Shown piece by piece: positions 41,883 through 51,288 of a stretch of 64,000 nt of DNA (its first letter is position 1; each line of letters begins with the position of its first letter). The position numbers and the translations under genes were made by a program. This DNA is from an uncultured Muribaculaceae bacterium. Lineage in GTDB: Bacteria; Bacteroidota; Bacteroidia; Bacteroidales; Muribaculaceae. The notes under the pieces were generated by a model that saw only the letters and a program-made list of their open reading frames with translations, was not told the origin of the DNA and ran no database searches. The DNA lies in assembly GCA_910586995.1 (NCBI GenBank), contig CAJUKZ010000002.1, forward strand, positions 124,001-188,000, written 5' to 3'.

Positions 41883-44846
41883 ATGAGCCATTACGATAAC
41901 CATATAGATGATTTCGGGCCACAATTGCCCGAAAGTTATGAGCCAGGCAACTATAGCGGCAGAAGGCAGACAAGCCAACAACGTGCCTACCCTGCCGAAG
42001 ACGCAGGCATTCCTCTGGCTGAACAAAACCTGACAAAACCGCGCATACGACGCGGTGGTACTACTGCCGGAAGGACAGAAAAACGGCAAACTGAACCACG
42101 GCCCGCAAGATCCGCGAAAGCCAAACCATCACCAAAAAGCGAACCGAAGCAAAAAACCACGGAATACGATACAGATCTGACAACTTCCGGATTTGTCCGC
42201 TTCTTCACAGACCACCGTACCCACAAATTCTTCGGACTGCTTCTTGTTGCTGTAGCTTTGTTTCTTGCAGTAGTCACAGTATCACATTTGCGAAGCGGTG
42301 CGGCAGATCAAAGTATGGTGATTAATGCTACTGTAGGAGAAATGGCCGCATCAGGTAGCACAAGCAACCTCGGTGGCCCTGTAGGTGCAAAGATAAGCCA
42401 TACGATCGTCACACAGTGGTTTGGACTGGGCGTCATCCCTTTCATTGCGTATTTTGCTGTTATCGGCCTAAGCCTGCTCGGTGTGCGGAAATGCCGCTTC
42501 TGGAGTGCGACTTTCCAAGCCTTGCTCATAGGTATCACCACATCGGTAGTTCTCGGACTCGTCTCCACCAACTGGCCCACTACATTCGCATGGGGCGGAA
42601 TGCATGGCCAATACGTAAACGAATACCTGAGACTATATACGGGAGATCTCGGCGCTGTTGGCGTCTCCGTACTTCTGATCGGTGCGGTATTTTGCGTATA
42701 TCTCAACTATGTAAGCGCCTTCGTGAAATCACGCAGGGCTGTGTACAACGCCCGCAAGGAGCGCCGCAGAATCGCAAAACTCGAATTAGAGCGACAGCGG
42801 GCAGAGGCTGAAGCAGAACTTGCCAGAGCACACAGTGATATGGCCGAAGACATTTCCGACGAGATAATAGCCATAGATCCGGCCGACAAAAGAGAGACAG
42901 AATTTGACATCGACAGCGAAGATGAGTGCATTTCGCTTGACGACATAGAAGATGCCGACAGCCTGGAATCGATTACTCCGGACTACAATCTGAGTGCGGA
43001 GACAGATGAATGCACCAACACATCGCAAGACCTCGGTTTTGCCGTCGACGACATAGACAGCAGCGATGAAGCAAACATCACTGAACAGCCGGCGGAGTCC
43101 ATACCGTCACAGCCTAAAGACCTGCCTGTAGCAGATGAAAATCCGACTTGCGACATTATGGACAATGATACCGAAGACGAGAATACAGATCTATATAATC
43201 CTACGCCAGAAGATCCCGTGATGGAAACCCACCTGCCGGAAGAAACACTCTATCAACCGGATGATGATGAATATGCCGATGATCAAAATCCAGAAGATGC
43301 AGAACTCGACATTGAAGCCAACGAGATCGAAGAAGCCACTGAAACCGAACAACCGCTGTACGATCCTACAGCCGAGCTTTCAAGATATGTAAAGCCTCCG
43401 GTAGACCTTCTTATTGAAAGCAAGGATACAGGACTGAATGTCGACATTGAGGAACTGGAGGAAAACAAGCAGCGAATCATCAGGACATTGCTTGAATACG
43501 GCATACCGATCGCCGACATCAAAGCGACTGTAGGTCCGACTATCACTCTGTTTGAGATAGTGCCGGCTGAGGGTGTGCGCATTGCCTCTATCCGCAGACT
43601 TGAAGACGACATCGCCCGCTCACTCGCTGCAGAGGGCATACGTATCGTAGCCCCGATTCCAGGACGCGGCACTGTAGGTATAGAAGTACCTAACCACGTG
43701 AAACACACGGTCTCGATGAGATCAGTGCTGACCTCCAAGGCATATCAGGACAGCAAGATGGGACTGCCAATGGCTCTCGGCACAACCATTTCCAACGAAG
43801 TATTCATCGTGGATCTCAAGAAAATGCCCCACCTGCTGGTCGCAGGCGCTACAGGCCAGGGTAAATCTGTTGGCCTAAACGCCATCATTGCCTCACTGAT
43901 ATATAAGCGCCATCCGGCCGAGCTGAAATTCGTACTCGTCGACCCCAAGATGGTGGAATTCTCGCTTTACAGCAAGCTCGAACGCCATTTCCTGGCCAAG
44001 ATAGAGGGTGAGGAAGACGCGATTGTCACAGATCCGGAAAAAGTGAAAGCGACGCTCAACTCGCTGTGCCTTGAGATGGACAACCGCTACAGACTGCTCA
44101 AAGATGCGTATGTCCGTTCTCTTGAGGAATATAACGATAAATTCATAAACCACCGTCTGAATCCGGAGAAGGGCCATCGCTATATGCCCTACATCGTAGT
44201 AGTGGTGGACGAGTTCGCAGACCTTATAATGATGGCCGGAAAAGAGGTGGAGATGCCAATAGCACGTATAGCCCAGAAAGCGAGAGCTGTGGGTATCCAT
44301 CTGATAATAGCCACACAGCGTCCGTCGACAAACGTGATCACCGGTATGATCAAAGCCAACTTCCCGGCTCGAATGGCATTCCGTGTAGCCCAGATGGTCG
44401 ACAGCAAGACAATCCTCGACCGTCCCGGAGCCAATTCTCTGATTGGTAAAGGTGACATGCTGTTTTCAATCAACAGCATAGTAGACCGCGTGCAATGTGC
44501 ATTCATATCCACCGAGGAAGTGACCTCGATCTGCGACTGGATCAGCGAGCAACCCGGATACGACTCAGCATATTACCTCCCGGAATATGAACCGGACACA
44601 CCCGATACAACCGGTGTATCAGGCGACAGGGACTCTTTATTTGAAGAATGCGCTACCTTTGTCGTAACATCCGGCACAAGTTCCACTTCGTCGCTGCAGC
44701 GCAAGTTCGGAATAGGGTATAACCGCGCCGGTAAGATCATGGACCAGCTTGAAGCATCCCACATCGTCGGTCCTGCCAACGGAGGTAAACCACGTGCGAT
44801 CCTTGTCGACGCCATTGGCCTTGAAAGAATACTCGAATGCAACTAA
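41883..44846 (+). CDS. ftsK: DNA translocase FtsK
   Basis: A 987-residue membrane-bound DNA pump for chromosome dimer resolution and cell division. Four membrane helices lie at about 117-280. A long acidic Asp/Glu-rich linker follows at about 315-500. The motor has Walker A GATGQGKS at 655-662, Walker B VVVVDEFADLIM, and QRPSTNVITGMIKANFPARMAFRV. The gamma domain is the last 65 residues (ATFVVTSGTSSTSSLQRKFGIGYNRAGKIMDQLE). The linker is longer and more acidic than in E. coli-type cores, but normal for Bacteroidetes. Confidence 0.96.
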   Translation: MSHYDNHIDDFGPQLPESYEPGNYSGRRQTSQQRAYPAEDAGIPLAEQNLTKPRIRRGGTTAGRTEKRQTEPRPARSAKAKPSPKSEPKQKTTEYDTDLTTSGFVRFFTDHRTHKFFGLLLVAVALFLAVVTVSHLRSGAADQSMVINATVGEMAASGSTSNLGGPVGAKISHTIVTQWFGLGVIPFIAYFAVIGLSLLGVRKCRFWSATFQALLIGITTSVVLGLVSTNWPTTFAWGGMHGQYVNEYLRLYTGDLGAVGVSVLLIGAVFCVYLNYVSAFVKSRRAVYNARKERRRIAKLELERQRAEAEAELARAHSDMAEDISDEIIAIDPADKRETEFDIDSEDECISLDDIEDADSLESITPDYNLSAETDECTNTSQDLGFAVDDIDSSDEANITEQPAESIPSQPKDLPVADENPTCDIMDNDTEDENTDLYNPTPEDPVMETHLPEETLYQPDDDEYADDQNPEDAELDIEANEIEEATETEQPLYDPTAELSRYVKPPVDLLIESKDTGLNVDIEELEENKQRIIRTLLEYGIPIADIKATVGPTITLFEIVPAEGVRIASIRRLEDDIARSLAAEGIRIVAPIPGRGTVGIEVPNHVKHTVSMRSVLTSKAYQDSKMGLPMALGTTISNEVFIVDLKKMPHLLVAGATGQGKSVGLNAIIASLIYKRHPAELKFVLVDPKMVEFSLYSKLERHFLAKIEGEEDAIVTDPEKVKATLNSLCLEMDNRYRLLKDAYVRSLEEYNDKFINHRLNPEKGHRYMPYIVVVVDEFADLIMMAGKEVEMPIARIAQKARAVGIHLIIATQRPSTNVITGMIKANFPARMAFRVAQMVDSKTILDRPGANSLIGKGDMLFSINSIVDRVQCAFISTEEVTSICDWISEQPGYDSAYYLPEYEPDTPDTTGVSGDRDSLFEECATFVVTSGTSSTSSLQRKFGIGYNRAGKIMDQLEASHIVGPANGGKPRAILVDAIGLERILECN

Positions 44847-44873
44847 CAACGGTATAATTACGTTATAGTGAAT

Positions 44874-45488
44874 ATGAAAAGACTTATCACGCTTCTGTTC
44901 ATGAGTGTTGTTATATCTGGAATCTGCGGTTATGCCGCAGAAAGCGCCGAGTCCATTTTAGGCAAGGCTGCATCCAGAATCAATGCGGCAAAATCTGTAA
45001 CAGCCGAATACGTCATAAGCTCCGGACAATCATCGGAGAAAGGACGGCTGACGATGGCTTCGGGAAAATTCGCCCTCACAAGCCCATCGCTACGCACATG
45101 GTACGATGGACTGACTATGTGGACATATTCGCCCGCTCTAGACGAAGTGAATATCACCACACCGACTGCAGGCGAATTGCTTGAAGTGAATCCGTTTGCC
45201 GTCATAAACAACTACAAGACTCTCTATTCTCCGCGCCTGTTGAAGTCAACTTCCGACGGATATATGATAGAGATGACCCCGCTACATAAAGGACAGACAT
45301 TCTCAAAAGCCGTTGTAACCATCAACAAAGAATCATTCTATCCGTCGCACATACGGCTTACATTGGCCGACCGTTCAACGGTGGATATAGATATAAAATC
45401 CGTACGGAGTGGAGATGCCATTTCCATCGATACATTCCGGTTCAAAAAGTCAGATGCCCCCAAAGCAGAAATAATAGATCTAAGATAA
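44874..45488 (+). CDS. lolA: Outer-membrane lipoprotein carrier LolA
   Basis: A 204-residue periplasmic protein (signal peptide MKRLITLLFMSVVISGICGYA) of the LolA/LolB-fold family. It carries lipoproteins from the inner-membrane LolCDE to the outer membrane. The family stretch SPSLRTWYDGLTMWTYSPALDEVNITTPTAGELLEVNPFAVINNYK is recognisable, and the C-terminal VDIDIKSVRSGDAISIDTFRF follows. The ATG at 44874 is used over a GTG two codons earlier. It follows ftsK by 27 bases and precedes trxB, an arrangement consistent with one transcript. Confidence 0.85.
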   Translation: MKRLITLLFMSVVISGICGYAAESAESILGKAASRINAAKSVTAEYVISSGQSSEKGRLTMASGKFALTSPSLRTWYDGLTMWTYSPALDEVNITTPTAGELLEVNPFAVINNYKTLYSPRLLKSTSDGYMIEMTPLHKGQTFSKAVVTINKESFYPSHIRLTLADRSTVDIDIKSVRSGDAISIDTFRFKKSDAPKAEIIDLR

Positions 45489-45512
45489 GAATTACCTGAA
45501 AAATATATAATT

Positions 45513-46490
45513 ATGAGCGAAACTCAAGCTACTGCACCGCGCACCGTAAAGTGCCTCATCATAGGATCCGGCCCTGCAGGCTACACATCCGCCATATATA
45601 CATCAAGAGCCAACCTGAATCCTCTGCTGATCGAAGGACCGCAACCAGGCGGCCAACTTACCACTACAACAGACGTTGAGAACTTTCCCGGCTATCCCGA
45701 CGGAGTAACCGGTCCGCAACTAATGGAGGACATGCGCAAGCAAGCCGAACGTTTCGGCGCTGAGTTCATGACAGGACTTGTGACTGACGCGGATCTTTCT
45801 GCCCGACCTTTCAGGATAACAGTGAACTCCCGGACAGAAATCCTTGCCGAAAGCCTTATAATAGCTACAGGAGCATCAGCCAAATATCTTGGCATCGACA
45901 GCGAGGAAAAATATCGTGGCACAGGTGTATCGGCATGTGCTACATGCGACGGATTTTTCTACCGCGGACGCACTGTGGCTGTCGTAGGAGGCGGAGACAC
46001 TGCCTGCGAGGAAGCACTATATCTGTCGACCCTTGCATCGAAGGTATACCTGATCGTACGCAAGGACTACCTGCGTGCAAGCAAAGTGATGCAGCAGAGA
46101 GTGACGGGCAACCCCAAAATCGAGATCCTTTACAACACCAATACCATCGACCTCTTCGGCGATGAATTTGTAGAGGGCGCACACCTCATAGAATTTATGG
46201 GAACTGATAAGGAGCGTATCTATGAGATAGCTATCGACGGTTTTTTCCTTGCAATCGGACATCGCCCAAATACGGAGGTCTTCGCGAAATATCTCGAACT
46301 TGACGAATCCGGCTATATAAAGGTCAAAGCCCCCGGAACAGAGACAAACATTCAAGGTGTATTCGCCGCAGGAGATGTAGCAGACCCGCATTATCGTCAG
46401 GCGGTGTCAGCAGCCGGAATGGGATGTCGTGCGGCTATAGACGCCGAACGCTTCCTCATCGCAGGAAATACAGCTTCAGCCCTGATCTGA
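45513..46490 (+). CDS. trxB: Thioredoxin-disulfide reductase
   Basis: A 325-residue flavoenzyme. FAD binding is IIGSGPAGYTSAIYTSRA, the redox disulfide is CATC in GVSACATCDGFF, NADPH binding is AVVGGGDTACEEALYLS, and the C-terminal motif is GVFAAGDVADPHYRQAVSAAGMGC. It reduces thioredoxin with NADPH. The stop overlaps the next start (TGATG), so translation of the methyltransferase gene is coupled. Length is a little above the E. coli enzyme. Confidence 0.95.
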   Translation: MSETQATAPRTVKCLIIGSGPAGYTSAIYTSRANLNPLLIEGPQPGGQLTTTTDVENFPGYPDGVTGPQLMEDMRKQAERFGAEFMTGLVTDADLSARPFRITVNSRTEILAESLIIATGASAKYLGIDSEEKYRGTGVSACATCDGFFYRGRTVAVVGGGDTACEEALYLSTLASKVYLIVRKDYLRASKVMQQRVTGNPKIEILYNTNTIDLFGDEFVEGAHLIEFMGTDKERIYEIAIDGFFLAIGHRPNTEVFAKYLELDESGYIKVKAPGTETNIQGVFAAGDVADPHYRQAVSAAGMGCRAAIDAERFLIAGNTASALI

Positions 46491-47278
46491 TGACTGAACT
46501 GACAGCAGCTCTGCGCAAAGACATTGCATCTCTGGCAAAAAACGCCCGTACGCGGCGAGAGATGCAGATGTTCGTGGCAGAAGGTACGAAATGTGTGCTT
46601 GATACGATCCATGCTTTTGAATGCAGATACATATTCGCTACATCAGCCTGGATCGAAAAGCATGTCGCTTCGTTGCCTCATGGTATCACGGCTGAAACAG
46701 TCCGACGCAGTGACCTTGAACGCATGTCTCACATGAGCACTGCGCCTGAGGTCATGGCAATATACCGCATGCCCGTACGTGAACTTAATGACAGAGAACT
46801 GAAAGGCAGACTCAGCATTGCCCTGGATGGAATACAAGACCCGGGCAATCTTGGCACAATCATAAGAGTCGCCGACTGGATGGGAGTCAGGCATATAATT
46901 TGCAGTCGCGACACTGTGGATGTATATAATCCTAAAGTGGTGCAGGCCACAATGGGTGCTATTTCACGTGTAAAAGTATATTATGCCGACCTATCCGATG
47001 TGCTGCGTAAGCTCCGGGAAAGTATGCCTGTCTACGGTACATTCCTTGACGGAGACAACATATATGCAACCGAACTTACAGAAGAAGGCATAATCGTGAT
47101 GGGAAACGAAGGCAAAGGCGTGTCCGAACCAGTGGCCAATCTTGCTACCAAACGCCTCTACATACCATCCTATCCTCCAGGCGAACAAACTTCCGAATCT
47201 CTGAATGTAGCTGTTGCCACAGCAATAACTCTGTCGGAATTCCGACGTCAAAATACAAGTTCCCGATGTCTGCAATGA
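46490..47278 (+). CDS. SpoU/TrmH-family RNA 2'-O-methyltransferase
   Basis: A 262-residue RNA methyltransferase with a knotted SPOUT fold. N-terminal substrate-binding part is LAKNARTRREMQMFVAEGTKCVLDTI. The catalytic motifs are IALDGIQDPGNLGTIIRVADWMGVRHIICSRDTVDVYNPKVVQATMGAISRV, IIVMGNEGKGV and SLNVAVATAI. It resembles 23S rRNA Gm2251-type or related enzymes; which position is modified cannot be told. The ATG at 46490 overlaps the trxB stop and is preferred over an in-frame upstream start that would lie inside trxB. Confidence 0.88.
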   Translation: MTELTAALRKDIASLAKNARTRREMQMFVAEGTKCVLDTIHAFECRYIFATSAWIEKHVASLPHGITAETVRRSDLERMSHMSTAPEVMAIYRMPVRELNDRELKGRLSIALDGIQDPGNLGTIIRVADWMGVRHIICSRDTVDVYNPKVVQATMGAISRVKVYYADLSDVLRKLRESMPVYGTFLDGDNIYATELTEEGIIVMGNEGKGVSEPVANLATKRLYIPSYPPGEQTSESLNVAVATAITLSEFRRQNTSSRCLQ

Positions 47279-48636
47279 AAATAAAAACGGTATGGCACTG
47301 TTCATCGTGCGGAATGGACTCACCTAAATGGGTGGGTAAATGCCCCTCATGCGGCGAATGGAACACGATGGTTGAGGAGAGGGTAAGCCGCGGACCACAA
47401 CGCACATTCGCGCCATCGTCAGCCATAGGTTCAAGCAAACCGGTAGCTGTCAGCGCCATTGAAAGTTCCTCGGAGGAGCGCATACACATGCCGAGCGAGG
47501 AACTTAACCGTGTGCTCGGCGGAGGACTCGTAGCCGGTTCGCTCGTTTTGATAGGCGGCGAGCCTGGAATCGGCAAATCGACACTGGTGCTACAAAATAT
47601 CCTCTCTATAAAATCGCGTACCATCCTGTATGTCTCAGGCGAAGAAAGCGCATCGCAGATCAAGATGAGAGCAGACAGAATAGGACGTCCGAGCGACAAC
47701 TGCTTCATCGTGTGCGAGACATCTATGGAGCGTATAATGGAACATATCGAATCCGTACAGCCGGGACTACTTGTAATTGACTCGATACAGACAATGGCTT
47801 CGCAAACATTGGAGTCTTCGGCTGGAAGCGTCAGTCAGGTACGCGAATGCGCAGCCTCACTGCTCAAATACGCCAAAGAATCCGGCGTTCCGGTGATTCT
47901 CATAGGCCACATAACAAAGGAAGGAAGCCTCGCCGGACCTAAGGTATTGGAACACATAGTGGATGCAGTGCTTCAATTTGAAGGCGACAGCCGATATATG
48001 TACCGCATATTGCGTGCGATAAAAAACCGTTTCGGAAACACATCCGATCTGGGAATATACGAAATGTGCCAGCGCGGACTGCGCGAGGTCTCTAACCCGT
48101 CGGAAATCCTTCTGAGTCATCGCGAGGATGAAGATCTTTCAGGCATGACAGTAGGGGTGACTCTTGAAGGGATGCGTCCTTTCCTGGTCGAAGCGCAAGC
48201 CCTGGTCAGCACTGCCGCCTATGGCACACCTCAGCGTAGTGTCACAGGATTCGACTCCAAACGCCTGAACATGTTGCTTGCCGTGCTTGAGAAACGGGCA
48301 GGATTCAAACTTGGCGTCAAGGATGTATTTCTGAACATAGCCGGCGGCCTCAAGGTAAATGATCCCGCCCTTGATCTCGCTGTAGCCTCAGCTATCCTGT
48401 CGTCCAACATAGACATGGCTGTGCCTCAGACAATGTGTCTGACCGGCGAAGTAGGGCTGTCCGGAGAGATTCGCCCGGTCACTCGCATTGAACAGCGCAT
48501 CAACGAAGCCGCCCGCCTCGGCATGACAGATATTGTCATACCTCGGCACAACCTGAAAGGTGTCGAGAGGGACTTCAATATCAAGATTCATGAAGTCTCG
48601 AAAATAGAAGAAGCCGTAAGACTTCTATTTGCCTGA
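47275..48636 (+). CDS. radA: DNA repair protein RadA
   Basis: A 453-residue recombination ATPase that helps branch migration in recombinational repair. A zinc finger (CSSCGMDSPKWVGKCPSCGEWNTM) starts the protein, Walker A is GGEPGIGKST, the RadA-specific KNRFG is in AIKNRFGNTSDLGIYEM, and the C-terminal Lon-like domain (VNDPALDLAVASAILSS) follows. The ATG at 47275 overlaps the upstream stop (ATGA). The 3' end overlaps the opposite-strand PatB gene by 56 bases. Confidence 0.95.
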   Translation: MKIKTVWHCSSCGMDSPKWVGKCPSCGEWNTMVEERVSRGPQRTFAPSSAIGSSKPVAVSAIESSSEERIHMPSEELNRVLGGGLVAGSLVLIGGEPGIGKSTLVLQNILSIKSRTILYVSGEESASQIKMRADRIGRPSDNCFIVCETSMERIMEHIESVQPGLLVIDSIQTMASQTLESSAGSVSQVRECAASLLKYAKESGVPVILIGHITKEGSLAGPKVLEHIVDAVLQFEGDSRYMYRILRAIKNRFGNTSDLGIYEMCQRGLREVSNPSEILLSHREDEDLSGMTVGVTLEGMRPFLVEAQALVSTAAYGTPQRSVTGFDSKRLNMLLAVLEKRAGFKLGVKDVFLNIAGGLKVNDPALDLAVASAILSSNIDMAVPQTMCLTGEVGLSGEIRPVTRIEQRINEAARLGMTDIVIPRHNLKGVERDFNIKIHEVSKIEEAVRLLFA

Positions 48637-49792
48637 GCGCACCGATAATCCGGTCGAGTGCGCCGGCAAGTACGCGGCGCGGACAAGCGAAATTGATGCG
48701 TATATATCCTTCCCCATCGTCGCCGTACATAGTTCCGGGATTGAGACGCACCTGCGCGTTATCGTGCAGATAATCGTTGATCTCACCGGAGGTTCTACCC
48801 AATGCCGTGATGTTTACCCATGCGAGATAAGTGCCTTCCAACGGCATCACCGTCACTTCGGGTAATTCCTCGGCAAAACGGCCGGAGAGATACCGGTAGT
48901 TTCCATATAGATATTCCTTGAGCGCTCCAAGCCATCCACTGCCTTGCGTATAGGCTGCTTTCAGCGCAGCTACACCGAATGGATTCACGTCGCACACTTC
49001 ATTATCATTGATAGCACGGTCTATCTTATCGCGCACTTCATCGTCCGGCGAAACAATCAGAGCTATCTGAAGACCCGCTGTATTGAATGCCTTTGACGGC
49101 GAGAGACACGACACTGTGATGGCAGCAATATCTGGATCGATTGACGGTAAGGGGATATATGTGTACGGGTCGTAGACAAGTTCGCAATGAATATCATCGC
49201 TTATGATACGTACACCGTGGGAAAGACACACCTGTCCTATGCGCATCAGTTCATCGCGTCGCCATACCCTTCCTCCGGGATTGTGAGGGTTGCAAAGGAT
49301 GAATACCTTTACATCATCGCCCGAAAGGACCTCCTCAAGACGATTGAAATCAATACAATACTTACCATCTTCGCCAAGCGCCATCGGACATGCAGCCACC
49401 CGACAGCCATTATTCCTGATAGAAGAGAAAAAGCAATTATAAGCTGGGGTAAGCAGGGCGACACCGTCGCCGGGGCTGGTCAGAGCCTTGATCACGGCTG
49501 ATACAGCAGGTACAACTCCGGACGTATAAATCACATCATTCCGGGAAAACACAAAGCCATGACGACTCGAAAACCAGTCTATCGCCGCTTCATAAAAATC
49601 GTCGGGGACATAGGTATATCCGAATACCTGCCGGTCCACCACCCCACGCAACGCATCCACCACACACGGTGCTGTACGGAAATCCATGTCAGCAACCCAC
49701 ATCGGCAGTACTCCGGCACTTTCCGGAGTATCCCATTTATACGAATCAGTGCCGCGGCGTCCCACCGGCGAATCAAAGTCATATCCAATCAT
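48581..49792 (-). CDS. PatB/MalY-family PLP-dependent C-S lyase
   Basis: A 403-residue aminotransferase-fold enzyme. VGRRGTDSYKWDT at the N-terminus, MWVADMDFRTAP, CNPHNPGGRVW and the Schiff-base Lys in SCLSPSKAFNTAGLQIA match the MalY/PatB cystathionine beta-lyase family, which cleaves C-S bonds of cysteine conjugates or cystathionine. The stop falls inside the 3' end of radA (56-base overlap), adding about 15 residues beyond the usual C-terminus. Its ATG overlaps the MATE gene stop by 4 bases, so it is expressed with the exporter. Confidence 0.88.
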   Translation of the reverse strand: MIGYDFDSPVGRRGTDSYKWDTPESAGVLPMWVADMDFRTAPCVVDALRGVVDRQVFGYTYVPDDFYEAAIDWFSSRHGFVFSRNDVIYTSGVVPAVSAVIKALTSPGDGVALLTPAYNCFFSSIRNNGCRVAACPMALGEDGKYCIDFNRLEEVLSGDDVKVFILCNPHNPGGRVWRRDELMRIGQVCLSHGVRIISDDIHCELVYDPYTYIPLPSIDPDIAAITVSCLSPSKAFNTAGLQIALIVSPDDEVRDKIDRAINDNEVCDVNPFGVAALKAAYTQGSGWLGALKEYLYGNYRYLSGRFAEELPEVTVMPLEGTYLAWVNITALGRTSGEINDYLHDNAQVRLNPGTMYGDDGEGYIRINFACPRRVLAGALDRIIGALRQIEVLRLLLFSRLHES

Positions 49793-51282
49793 AGTTCAAA
49801 TTCATTTATAGGTTGTTCAATCTGACGGATCTCATCCTGAGTCAGCGTTGAGGCTTTCATTATCCACTTGTCGCGAAGCAGCCTTATCAGGAATATCACA
49901 CCACGGAAACACAGTTCAATACACATTGCAATCCATACCCCCCTGAGGCCCATGCTTCCGGCGAGCCATGCCGCAAGCGGTATGCGCACGCCCCATATAC
50001 TTATCAGATTCATCATACTCGGCACAAGCGTATCACCTGCACCGACGAAAATGCCATAGACAACAATGGATGCTGCGTACATCGGCTCGGCAAAAGCTTC
50101 TATCCTCAATGCCATGACTCCCAGATCACGCACTTCCTGAACCGGCGTGAATATCTCCATCAATAAAGGCGCACCGATATACATCAGCAATCCGGTGACT
50201 GTCATGAAGCAGACACCCATGCCAAGAGATATATAGGCAAAACGGCGCGTCAGATTCCGACGTCCCGCACCTATTGTCTGCCCGACAAGAGTGGTTGCGG
50301 CATCCGCTATTCCGAATCCGGGCATGTAGCACAGGCTCTCGGCTGTTATAGCAAAAGCATTCGCTGCGATGGCAGCCGTACCCAAAGGAGCTACGATCAC
50401 GGTGATAAAAATCTGAGCACTGCACATTATTATATGTTCAGTACCCATAGGCAGACTGATTCGCAACGCCTTGCGCAAAACTTCAGCCGACGGCCGGAAA
50501 CAGATGAATCCCTTCTTCAGATTCAGGTGTCTTGATTTGCGCAGAAGATACCACAGCATCAGACCCATAATTACGAGTTCCGCCAATACTGTACCCAAAG
50601 CCGCACCGGTCACGCCAAGATCAGCCCCTGGTATATGTAACGTCATTCCCGACACCACAATGTCGCGTGCCGGAAATATTAGCAGCCAGTTGAACAGAAT
50701 GTCGAGCACACACATGGCCACATTGAGAAGTCCCGGCACAAGAGTATTGCCACTGCACCTGAGCAGACTGCCTGCCAGAAAGTTTACAAACAGTACAGGA
50801 AGACTAAGCGAGAATACCCTGAAATAAGACGTTGCCTGCGGTACTACGTCCTCAGCACCTCCAAGCCAACGCGGCAGAGACCCGGATATTGCAAGTCCCA
50901 GCAACGCAAGCACTGCAGCAACAGTAAGAATTCCTGTCATGGCCTGCCCCACGAGCCTGCGGGCGCTGTCGTCGCGGTCTGCACCTATAAGATGTGCTGC
51001 CTGTACTGAAAATCCTGCGACTATAGCTGAACCGACACCCCAGAAAAGCCACGTAGTTGTGGACACAATGCCAATCGAAGCCGATGCAGACGCCCCGAGT
51101 GAGCCAACCATTGATGCATCGATATACTGCATCAGTATAGTGGACAACTGAGCCACGATTGATGGCATACTCAACTGCAACGTGAGACGGAGCTGATGCC
51201 TTATAGTATTGGCACCACCTCCGCGCAGCACTTCAGCAATATCGAGCTTACGGCGTTTTTTGCCGTCGTTAGCTTCGGTCAT
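49789..51282 (-). CDS. MATE-family multidrug exporter
   Basis: A 497-residue polytopic protein with about twelve hydrophobic helices and the MATE fold. The first helix region LTLQLSMPSIVAQLSTILMQYIDASMVGSLGASASASIGI and the later SLPMGTEHIIMCSAQIFITVIVAPLGTAAIAANAFAITAESLCYMPGFGIADAATTLVGQTIGAGR are typical. It exports organic cations in exchange for Na+ or H+. It lies between the DUF3737 gene (6-base gap) and the PatB gene (4-base overlap). Confidence 0.93.
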   Translation of the reverse strand: MTEANDGKKRRKLDIAEVLRGGGANTIRHQLRLTLQLSMPSIVAQLSTILMQYIDASMVGSLGASASASIGIVSTTTWLFWGVGSAIVAGFSVQAAHLIGADRDDSARRLVGQAMTGILTVAAVLALLGLAISGSLPRWLGGAEDVVPQATSYFRVFSLSLPVLFVNFLAGSLLRCSGNTLVPGLLNVAMCVLDILFNWLLIFPARDIVVSGMTLHIPGADLGVTGAALGTVLAELVIMGLMLWYLLRKSRHLNLKKGFICFRPSAEVLRKALRISLPMGTEHIIMCSAQIFITVIVAPLGTAAIAANAFAITAESLCYMPGFGIADAATTLVGQTIGAGRRNLTRRFAYISLGMGVCFMTVTGLLMYIGAPLLMEIFTPVQEVRDLGVMALRIEAFAEPMYAASIVVYGIFVGAGDTLVPSMMNLISIWGVRIPLAAWLAGSMGLRGVWIAMCIELCFRGVIFLIRLLRDKWIMKASTLTQDEIRQIEQPINEFEL

Positions 51283-51288
51283 CGTAGA

